Shown piece by piece: positions 1 to 5,280 of a stretch of DNA of 5,280 bases. The stretch spans positions 1-5,280 of the forward strand of contig CAMTOM010000129.1 of the NCBI GenBank assembly GCA_947074125.1, written 5' to 3'. This stretch comes from an uncultured Desulfovibrionaceae bacterium (GTDB taxonomy: Bacteria > Desulfobacterota > Desulfovibrionia > Desulfovibrionales > Desulfovibrionaceae). The position numbers and the translations under genes are program-made. A model generated the notes under the pieces. The model was not told the DNA's origin and did no database searches. It worked only from the letters and a program-made list of their open reading frames with translations. The stretch's first letter is position 1. The number at the start of each line of letters is the position of its first letter.

Positions 1-116
1 AATATGTGAAAGTGATGCAGGAAATGCAGGATGATCTGACGAAGCTGCAAAAGAATCCTGAAGATTACAACGCTCTTTGCAAATACTATGACGAAGTCAT
101 GGAAAAACTGAAGTAA
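1..116 (+). CDS. C-terminal end of an unrecognised protein (5' partial)
   Basis: An open frame runs from the left window edge (first full codon at base 3) to a TAA at 114-116, giving 37 visible residues. These are highly charged and look helical, with many Lys, Glu and Asp, and include YVKVMQEMQDDLTKLQKN and the ending YYDEVMEKLK. I do not recognise the family, and no signal peptide, membrane segment or catalytic motif can be judged from so short a tail. It is taken as coding because the frame is open to the edge, its composition is protein-like, and a strong plus-strand terminator begins 24 bases after the stop. An internal ATG at 15-17 could in principle start a tiny protein, but no clear ribosome-binding site precedes it, so a truncated longer gene is more likely. 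It converges on dapL. Confidence 0.65.
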   Translation, partial: YVKVMQEMQDDLTKLQKNPEDYNALCKYYDEVMEKLK

Positions 117-140
117 GTTACAGAGTAAAATAACATACGA

Positions 141-190
141 GGAGAGCAGAAAAAGCCCCAAGGTGCTTTTTCTGCTCTCCTTATTTTTAT
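141..190 (+). terminator. Rho-independent terminator of the plus-strand gene
   Basis: A perfect 16-bp stem pairs 141-156 with 165-180 across an 8-base loop, and is followed by the T-rich stretch TTATTTTTAT (181-190). It lies 24 bases after the TAA of the plus-strand gene. The T-tract is on the plus-strand 3' side only, since the minus-strand continuation past 141 is not T-rich, so it mainly acts on the plus-strand transcript. Confidence 0.85.
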
Positions 191-212
191 CTCTTTCGCT
201 TTTGCCTACCCC

Positions 213-250
213 AAAAGAAAAAAGCGGGATTCAGCCCGCTTTTTTCTTTT
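213..250. terminator. Bidirectional terminator between convergent genes
   Basis: A perfect 16-bp inverted repeat pairs 213-228 with 235-250 across a 6-base loop. The core is GCGGG/CCCGC, flanked by A-runs on one arm and T-runs on the other, so both strands end the hairpin in a T-rich arm. It lies 21 bases past the dapL stop on the minus strand and also downstream of the plus-strand gene. It therefore most likely ends the dap transcript and backs up the hairpin at 141-180. Confidence 0.85.
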
Positions 251-271
251 TTATCTAAAATAAGGATACGC

Positions 272-1501
272 TTATGCGTCAAGCGCTGCCAGACGTTTAA
301 GTGCTTCTTCTGTTTGCGTCGCTGTCCCAAATGCGGTCAGGCGCACATAGCCTTCACCACTGGGGCCAAAACCAGCTCCGGGGGTACATACCAGCGATGT
401 CTGTGAAAGCAGGCGCTCAAAGAAATCCCAGGAGCCCAAACCTTCAGGAGTACGCACCCAAATATACGGCGCGTTCACACCACCGAATGTTTCCAGCCCA
501 AGATCCTGCACACCCTTGCGAATTTTGGCAGCATTGGCCATGTACGAATTCACAACCTTGCTTACCAGCTCCTGGCCTTCCAAGGTGTAGATGGCTTCTG
601 CTCCTCGCTGCACGATATAGGAACAGCCATTGAACTTCGTTGCCTGACGACGGTTCCACATGGCCTGCAAAAACACAGGATTCCCATCTGGCCCAGCAAT
701 ACGCAATGCCTTGGGAACAACAACATAGGCACAGCGAGTCCCCGTAAAGCCCGCTGTCTTGGAAAAACTGCGAAACTCCACAGCGACCTCTTCAGCACCG
801 GGCACTTCGTAGATACTGTGAGGAATATTTTCTTCAGTCACATACGCCTCATACGCGGAATCGAAAAGAATTACCGCACCGACTTTACGCGCATACTCTA
901 CCCAAGCTCCCAACGCATCTTTACACAAGACTGTTCCCGTGGGGTTATTGGGATAGCAAAGATAAATAATGTCGGGTGTTTCTTTGGGGAAATCAGGAAC
1001 AAAAGCATTGTCTTTTGTACAGGGCAGGTAAATGAGATTATCCCACTTGCTTCCTGTCCAGTTGCCAGCACGTCCAGCCATGGCATTGGAATCAACATAG
1101 ACGGGGTAAACCGGATCTGTCACAGCAACTTTAGCATCTGCGGCAAACAATTCTTGAAAATTCCCCACATCGCACTTTGAGCCATCGCTGATAAAAATAT
1201 CTTCCGCAGTGATAGAAAGATTGCGAGGGGCATAGTCATGCCGCACGATCGCTTCGCGTAAAAAGGCATAGCCCTGCTCTGGTCCATATCCTCTAAAGCT
1301 CTCACTCTGCCCCATTTCATCCACAGCTTTATGCATGGCTGCTATTACTGTGGGAATAAGAGGATGCGTAACATCACCAATACCAAGACTAATCACTTTT
1401 TTATCGGGATTTGCTTCCTTATGCGCAGCAACCTTGCGTGCGATTTCTGCAAAAAGATAATTGCCAGGGATTTTTGCGTAATTTTCGTTACTCCGTACCA
1501 T
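272..1501 (-). CDS. dapL: LL-diaminopimelate aminotransferase
   Basis: A cytoplasmic PLP enzyme (fold type I, aminotransferase class I/II) that converts tetrahydrodipicolinate and glutamate to LL-diaminopimelate and 2-oxoglutarate, bypassing the succinylase and acetylase steps of lysine and peptidoglycan precursor synthesis. It has 409 residues, normal for DapL. Visible family features are the N-terminal NYLFAEIARKV; SLGIGDVTHPL (residues 38-48); SDGSKCD (105-111) at the cofactor phosphate; CYPNNPTG (182-189) with the PLP-contacting Asn; FDSAYE (213-218) with Asp214 and Tyr217; SFSKTAGFTGTR (245-256) with the Schiff-base Lys248; and YVRLTAFG (385-392) with the carboxylate-binding Arg387. No key residue is missing. 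The ATG at 1499-1501 is supported by AAAGG (minus strand of 1509-1513) seven bases upstream. The stop is TAA. It lies 84 bp after dapF on the same strand, the next step of the pathway, and probably shares a transcript with it. Confidence 0.96.
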   Translation of the reverse strand: MVRSNENYAKIPGNYLFAEIARKVAAHKEANPDKKVISLGIGDVTHPLIPTVIAAMHKAVDEMGQSESFRGYGPEQGYAFLREAIVRHDYAPRNLSITAEDIFISDGSKCDVGNFQELFAADAKVAVTDPVYPVYVDSNAMAGRAGNWTGSKWDNLIYLPCTKDNAFVPDFPKETPDIIYLCYPNNPTGTVLCKDALGAWVEYARKVGAVILFDSAYEAYVTEENIPHSIYEVPGAEEVAVEFRSFSKTAGFTGTRCAYVVVPKALRIAGPDGNPVFLQAMWNRRQATKFNGCSYIVQRGAEAIYTLEGQELVSKVVNSYMANAAKIRKGVQDLGLETFGGVNAPYIWVRTPEGLGSWDFFERLLSQTSLVCTPGAGFGPSGEGYVRLTAFGTATQTEEALKRLAALDA

Positions 1502-1518
1502 GAGCCAACCTTTTATCG

Positions 1519-1547
1519 CTTATGATGTGCATCATCAGTTTTGTACA
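1519..1547 (-). promoter_or_regulatory. Possible dapL promoter with a palindromic operator-like site
   Basis: On the minus strand, TGTACA (1542-1547, 4 of 6 matches to -35) is separated by exactly 17 bp from CATAAG (1519-1524, 4 of 6 matches to -10). An imperfect 20-bp palindrome (1519-1538; core ATGATG-TG-CATCAT at 1522-1535) overlaps the -10 and fills part of the spacer, the usual place for a repressor site. The leader would be only about a dozen bases before the ATG, with AAAGG inside it. A perfect TTGACA also lies at 1572-1577, but the base runs 16-18 bp on from it do not resemble a -10. This is seen in sequence, but function is inferred, and dapL could simply be read through from dapF. 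Confidence 0.3.
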
Positions 1548-1585
1548 CATCCGGTTAATGGAAAAGAATGCTGTCAAAGCAAAAA

Positions 1586-2440
1586 CTAATACTGGTAAAC
1601 GCCTTCAAAAACTGTTTTCGCAGGGCCTGTCATATACACATGGTTGTCTGTCGCATTCCACTCGACATCCAGTATCCCTCCAAGCAGCTCTACCATGACG
1701 CGGCGCTCCAGGAATTTATTCAATATGCCTGCCACAACAACGGCACAGGCACCCGTGCCACACGCAAGAGTCTCACCAGCGCCACGTTCCCACACCCGCA
1801 TACGAACATGCTTTTCATTAACAATTTCGACAAATTCCGTATTTATACGCTGGGGGAAAAAAGGATGTTTTTCAAAAAGAGCTCCCACTGCGGGCAGGTC
1901 GAGATCTCCCACAGAAGGAACAAACATCACAGCATGTGGATTCCCCATGGAAACGCACGTCACATCCCAGGACTGCCCTGCAACGGTCATCGCACGGGCG
2001 ATAAACCGCTCTGTTTCACATCCCTCACGAACAAGACCAGGGATGCGCTACGGTGTCAGTTCTGGCTCTCCCATATCCACACGCGCAGACACGACGTCAT
2101 TATTTTCTATATTCAGATGAATAACCCTAATACCAGCCTTGGTTTCCAGGGTGATTACAGGCTTGTTTATAATGCCATGCTCATATACGTATTTACCCAC
2201 GCAACGAGAGGCATTGCCACACATCTCAGCTTCACTCCCGTCACTATTGAACATGCGCATGCGCACATCTGCTTTTTCTGAGGGGAGTATAAGAACAAGC
2301 CCGTCTGAACCCACGCCAAAATGACGATCACTAATGCGCTTTGCCACATCAGAAGGATCTGCCACCTGCTCCGTAAAGCCGTTCACATACACATAATCGT
2401 TGCCAATGCCTTCCATCTTGGTAAAGGGCAATTTGTTCAT
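1586..2440 (-). CDS. dapF: Diaminopimelate epimerase with an in-frame TAG at codon 131
   Basis: Cofactor-independent epimerase that turns LL-diaminopimelate into the meso form for peptidoglycan and lysine, acting in the cytoplasm right after DapL. The frame of 284 codons matches the usual 270-290. The N-terminal half has FTKMEGIGNDYV (6-17), FGVGSDG (41-47), FNSDGSEAEMCGN (64-76) with catalytic Cys74, and VDMGEP (121-126). The C-terminal half has VSMGNPHAV (163-171), INTEFV (199-204) and ERGAGETLACGTGA (218-231) with catalytic Cys227. Both halves are in one frame, interrupted only by TAG at 2048-2050 (codon 131) between P130 and R132, a variable linker position as I recall the family. Each half alone lacks one active-site Cys, and the first restart ATG (codon 151) has no ribosome-binding site. 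So the gene is either read through, newly dead, or misread in sequencing. The start at 2440 is chosen over the ATG at 2497 because family members begin close to FTKM and GAGGA lies just upstream. The terminal stop is also TAG. Confidence 0.88.
2017..2050 (-). promoter_or_regulatory. In-frame UAG with an adjacent stem-loop inside dapF (possible readthrough element)
   Basis: On the dapF mRNA the codon order is CCG-UAG-CGC. Starting at the very next base, CGCAUCCCU (2047-2039) pairs with AGGGAUGUG (2025-2017) across a 13-base loop (2038-2026). This makes nine pairs with a single G-U and the inner seven all Watson-Crick. The +4 base is C, generally a weaker termination context than U. A downstream structure abutting a sense-read stop codon is the layout proposed for selenocysteine and pyrrolysine insertion elements and for viral readthrough sites. 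The stem and position are direct observations. Any role is inference, and a chance stem in coding sequence remains possible. Confidence 0.4.
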
Positions 2441-2444
2441 GCCG

Positions 2445-2452
2445 TCCTCTCT
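2445..2452 (-). promoter_or_regulatory. Ribosome-binding site that fixes the dapF start
   Basis: The minus strand reads AGAGAGGA here, with the GAGGA core (2445-2449) four bases before the ATG at 2438-2440. This favours that ATG over the in-frame ATG at 2495-2497, which would add 19 residues unlike any DapF N-terminus I know and would run through the leader hairpin. Confidence 0.7.
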
Positions 2453-2471
2453 TGCATCAAGTAAAATATAT

Positions 2472-2506
2472 CTCTGGCGCTTTGCTGTATCAGGCACATG
2501 CCAGAG
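2472..2506 (-). other. Hairpin in the dapF leader
   Basis: CTCTGGC and GCCAGAG (2472-2478 and 2500-2506) form a perfect 7-bp stem with a 21-base loop, 31 bases upstream of the dapF ATG. On the minus-strand RNA it is followed by AUAUAUUUUA, which is AU-rich but not a true U-tract. It may be a weak terminator after the acyltransferase gene, an attenuating leader structure, or chance. I see no lysine-riboswitch core around it. Confidence 0.3.
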
Positions 2507-2521
2507 GGATAAAGCCGCATA

Positions 2522-2550
2522 AGTTTTCTTTGCATACTCTTTCCTGTCAA
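2522..2550 (-). promoter_or_regulatory. Possible dapF promoter
   Basis: A perfect TTGACA -35 hexamer is present on the minus strand at 2545-2550. Seventeen bases on, at 2522-2527, is AAAACT, only a 3-of-6 match to a -10. This would give a leader of roughly 75 bases containing the hairpin at 2472-2506. The surrounding gap (2551-2608) is very AT-rich, as promoter regions often are. Only the -35 is convincing. Confidence 0.3.
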
Positions 2551-2608
2551 TCTTTTTTTAGTCATCAGATAAAAAATCATTATCTTTTTTACAGACTCTC
2601 CCCTGTCA

Positions 2609-5280
2609 TCACGACAGCTCTTCTGTCAGAAGCTTTTTGAGAGAACGATAATCAGTCTTGCCCGTTCCCAATACCGGAATGCCAGAAAGCTTGCGGATAC
2701 CATGCACTGAAGCAAGCGCTCCAAATCCTGCACGGCGTAACGCCGCATTGGCCTCCTCCTGTATTATGTCCAACACTGTAAACAACAGTATCTCGGTCTT
2801 CCCATCTTCCTCGCGACTTTCCAAGGCAAGTGCTGGCCCTTCCACCATCGCACTTTTTTCCTGAAACGCTTCAAGCAGGACACTTTCCATCTGTGGCAGT
2901 GAGAGCATTTCGCCGCCAATTTTAACAAAACGCTTAAGACGTCCGCAAAAGCTCAGACGCCCTTCATCGTCCGCCTGAACAAGATCTCCAGAACGATACC
3001 AGCGATGACCTTCAAATAACACAAAGGGCGACTCACACTCTCCTTCAGCACTTTCAAGGTAACCATCAAACACATTGGGACCGGCAACAAGAAGCATTCC
3101 CCGCGTCCCCGCTGGTACACGACACATTTCTCCTTCTTCATCCACAACAGCAACACGTACCGAAGGCAAAGGCAAACCAATCGTACCGGAATGCGCATCA
3201 TCGGGACGATTCACAGATACCGCAGGAGCGCATTCTGTCACGCCATAGCCTTCACACAATACCCCTCCCTTCGTGAGGCGGAAAAAGGCATCATACAATG
3301 CTGCCGGACATTTTTCCGCACCCACAAAGCCCAGGCGCAGAGAATGAAAATCCTCACTCGTCCCATGCTGGAGCATTCCCGCTAAAAAAGTAGGCGGTGT
3401 CAAAAGAAATGTCGGACGCCACAAACGTGAGATTTTCGCAAGTCGTGCGGACTCAGTGGGATTTGCATGATATACCGCGGGCACACCAAAAACAAGCGGT
3501 AACACGATATTTCCCGTCAAGCCAAGAGAATGGAAAGGCGGTAACATGCCCAGTAATCTATCCTCAGATGTCAGTCCCAAAACTTCTACGGTATCACGAC
3601 AGTTTGCCAGAATATTGCCATGAGACAAAGGTACTCCCTTGGGAAAAGATTCTGAACCAGAAGTGAACAGAATCACTGCGACAGGCGATATCTTGCGCGG
3701 TAATGCCAGACGGGAAATACCATATTTTGCCGCAAAAAAACGTATTCCTCCCATAAGCTTTATCCGCCAAGGAATTTGACGGGCAATGTCTTCCAGAAAA
3801 GTCCACTCCCCGCCTGAAGGATTACCAGAAAAACCACGTTCTTCAAGCTTTTCCAGTAAACGACGTGAGGTCAGCACACAGGATGTTTTTGCCAGTCGCA
3901 TACAGTGCTGAAAATTTCTTTCTCCTACTGTCCAGTTATACATGACTGGCGTTTTCCCCGCCAGTAACACAGCAAGCCAGACCACTGAGGCTATCGCCGC
4001 AGGAGGCAGCATAATGCCTATATATTGCTGATCCGCAAAACGCGACTTTAGATATTCGGCAAGAACAAAAGCCCGTAACAAGACATCCTTGCGCGAAAGC
4101 ACACCACTGGCATCTGCAAGAAGGGGCTTTGAGGCATCGTTACAACACTGACGTAAAATCACCTCTGGAAGCGTCTCTCCCCTGGGCAGAGAAAGGGGCG
4201 ACCCCACACCAGAAGCAAACCAGCTCTCTGGTGGTGCCTGTACCGCATTATCGGCATCACGCAAAAGGCCTGCCGCCAACAAGACACAATGCGCTACTGT
4301 TGTCAGCTCCTCAAGACGATCTGTCGTGTTGCCAAAAGCCTCCTCAAATACCAGAATAATATTGGCCAGCGTCAGACTATCAATACCCAAATCCGCTGAA
4401 AGTGAGGAGGAGAGGTCAAAATCCCGTACCCCACTTTCTGTGGCTAAAATAGCAAATACTTTTTCTCGGATGTCCGCAGAAACAGCTTCCGCTGCTGCAA
4501 CAGGCAATAGCTCCGTTCCAGAGGCTGTTTTTGTCGGTATCGGCTTCGCGCCTGATGGCATCATGAAGCTTTTAGATACCGTATGCGCCTCTTCTGGAAC
4601 AGCATTATAAAAATTTTCCAATGCCTTATTGAAAGCACGTGTTCCCGCTGCTACGGGTGGCAGATTTTCCGGCTCTGAAAATGTTATGGAAACATCACGA
4701 CGCGGCATGAAAAATACAAAGTTCAAGAATATCCACCCCATTCCTCGCAGCACACTTTGCACGAGTCGCGGCGTTTTGCCCAGCGCATAACTGAAAGAAG
4801 AACCCCACAAACCCTTTGTGCGGATCAAAACAATCCGGCACTCTGGTGCCTGCATGCGTATGCTATGTGCGCCCCGATTGGCATTGATATGCTCCTGTCC
4901 ATCCCGTGTCAGACGTCCGGCAGGATAGAGAAGAACATTGTCTCCCGAAACAAGCGCTTTCGTCACCATATCCAGAGCCAGACGCACCCCTTTTTCTGCC
5001 CCGCGCCCATCACATTGCATATCTGGCATGCAAATAGGATTCAGATATGAAGCCAAAGTACGTATTACAGGACGATTGAGCTGGCGTGCATCAGCCAGAG
5101 CTCTGGGATAATACTGCCACAACACACTGTGGAGAATGAGAGGATCAACCAGTGCAGGATGAGGGGGTAAAAACAGTATGAGACGCCAATCATTCTTTGC
5201 CTCTAGCTCTTCCAGACCCCCACACCGATGGCGATAGCGCAAGTCAATCACAAAACCAAGATGTATTCCTATAATATGGA
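2609..5280 (-). CDS. Acyltransferase / acyl carrier protein / acyl-adenylating ligase fusion (5' partial)
   Basis: A three-domain fatty-acid-handling protein. Residues are numbered from the GTG at 5249-5251, but the frame stays open to the window edge, so the true start probably lies outside. Domain 1 (about 1-215) is a PlsC/LPLAT-type acyltransferase with HPALVD (31-36, HX4D catalytic His and Asp) and YPAGRLT (109-115, motif III with Ala where Glu is usual), plus a hydrophobic stretch near 171-182. After a Pro/Ala-rich linker, domain 2 (about 258-332) is an acyl carrier protein with LGIDSL (288-293), Ser292 being the phosphopantetheine site. Domain 3 (about 355-880) is an AMP-binding ligase: FTSGSESFPKG (529-539), GYGVTE (668-673), YRSGD (752-756), GRLKRFVKIGGE (770-781) and catalytic Lys865 in LGTGK. 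By analogy with E. coli Aas, it likely activates free fatty acids, loads its own ACP and transfers the acyl group to a lysophospholipid or similar acceptor at the membrane. The gene ends with tandem TGA codons, 168 bp before dapF. Domain calls are firm; substrate is inferred. Confidence 0.9.
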   Translation of the reverse strand, partial: HIIGIHLGFVIDLRYRHRCGGLEELEAKNDWRLILFLPPHPALVDPLILHSVLWQYYPRALADARQLNRPVIRTLASYLNPICMPDMQCDGRGAEKGVRLALDMVTKALVSGDNVLLYPAGRLTRDGQEHINANRGAHSIRMQAPECRIVLIRTKGLWGSSFSYALGKTPRLVQSVLRGMGWIFLNFVFFMPRRDVSITFSEPENLPPVAAGTRAFNKALENFYNAVPEEAHTVSKSFMMPSGAKPIPTKTASGTELLPVAAAEAVSADIREKVFAILATESGVRDFDLSSSLSADLGIDSLTLANIILVFEEAFGNTTDRLEELTTVAHCVLLAAGLLRDADNAVQAPPESWFASGVGSPLSLPRGETLPEVILRQCCNDASKPLLADASGVLSRKDVLLRAFVLAEYLKSRFADQQYIGIMLPPAAIASVVWLAVLLAGKTPVMYNWTVGERNFQHCMRLAKTSCVLTSRRLLEKLEERGFSGNPSGGEWTFLEDIARQIPWRIKLMGGIRFFAAKYGISRLALPRKISPVAVILFTSGSESFPKGVPLSHGNILANCRDTVEVLGLTSEDRLLGMLPPFHSLGLTGNIVLPLVFGVPAVYHANPTESARLAKISRLWRPTFLLTPPTFLAGMLQHGTSEDFHSLRLGFVGAEKCPAALYDAFFRLTKGGVLCEGYGVTECAPAVSVNRPDDAHSGTIGLPLPSVRVAVVDEEGEMCRVPAGTRGMLLVAGPNVFDGYLESAEGECESPFVLFEGHRWYRSGDLVQADDEGRLSFCGRLKRFVKIGGEMLSLPQMESVLLEAFQEKSAMVEGPALALESREEDGKTEILLFTVLDIIQEEANAALRRAGFGALASVHGIRKLSGIPVLGTGKTDYRSLKKLLTEELS

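Noticed and set aside
1572..1577. Perfect TTGACA upstream of dapL as the main promoter
   Set aside because: No acceptable -10 hexamer lies 16-18 bp downstream, so it was not used for the promoter call.
1586..1990. A separate 134-residue gene covering the C-terminal half of dapF
   Set aside because: It is in the same frame as the upstream half, has no ribosome-binding site, and starts in the middle of the conserved DapF fold.
1568..2281. Long plus-strand open frame opposite dapF
   Set aside because: It is antisense to a clearly conserved gene, its translation has no recognisable motifs, and the region is explained by dapF.
2441..2497. N-terminal extension of DapF to the ATG at 2497
   Set aside because: The extra 19 residues do not look like DapF, and the GAGGA site sits correctly for the ATG at 2440.
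2567..2590. AGATAA/TTATCT hairpin followed by T-run as a terminator
   Set aside because: The stem is only six A/T-rich pairs, and the T-run is on the plus strand, where no gene ends. On the minus strand there is no T-tract after it.
2441..2608. Lysine riboswitch in the dapF leader
   Set aside because: The gap is 168 bp, shorter than a typical aptamer plus expression platform, and I see none of the conserved junction sequences, only one 7-bp hairpin.

Overview
The window has a near-balanced base composition and carries three genes on the minus strand and the tail of one on the plus strand. Pairing an LL-diaminopimelate aminotransferase (DapL) with DapF means the one-step aminotransferase route to meso-diaminopimelate and lysine. 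This route is known from Desulfovibrio-like Desulfobacterota, some Firmicutes, Chlamydiae, cyanobacteria and plants. Together with a PlsC/ACP/AMP-ligase fusion, I would guess a moderate-GC Desulfovibrionales-type anaerobe, but nothing here fixes the taxon.

Layout, left to right. Bases 1-116 hold the C-terminal end of an unrecognised plus-strand protein. Bases 117-271 hold two strong hairpins with T-rich arms. The first (141-180) terminates the plus-strand gene. The second (213-250) is symmetric and lies just past the end of dapL, so it can serve both convergent units. dapL is at 272-1501 (minus), intact with all key PLP residues. An 84-bp gap (1502-1585) carries its ribosome-binding site, an imperfect palindrome and a possible promoter. 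dapF is at 1586-2440 (minus). A 168-bp gap (2441-2608) holds the dapF ribosome-binding site, a leader hairpin and a perfect TTGACA. From 2609 to the window edge (minus) lies a large multidomain protein, a lysophospholipid-type acyltransferase followed by an acyl carrier protein and an acyl-adenylating ligase. Its 5' end is outside the window.

The most notable feature is in dapF. The reading frame is complete from start to end (284 codons) and keeps both catalytic cysteines and all family motifs, but codon 131 is an in-frame TAG. The two halves are in the same frame, so this is a single nonsense codon and not a frameshift. A 9-bp stem-loop starts at the base directly after the UAG, and the +4 base is C, a context often leaky for termination. 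No Shine-Dalgarno site precedes the first restart ATG, and each half alone lacks one active-site cysteine. The choices are programmed readthrough or recoding of UAG (for example pyrrolysine or a suppressor tRNA), a very recent inactivating mutation, or a sequencing error.

DapL would make LL-diaminopimelate from tetrahydrodipicolinate, and DapF would epimerise it to the meso form for peptidoglycan and lysine. The acyltransferase/ACP/ligase protein probably activates fatty acids, loads them on its own carrier domain and transfers them to a lipid acceptor. It has no evident metabolic link to the dap genes.
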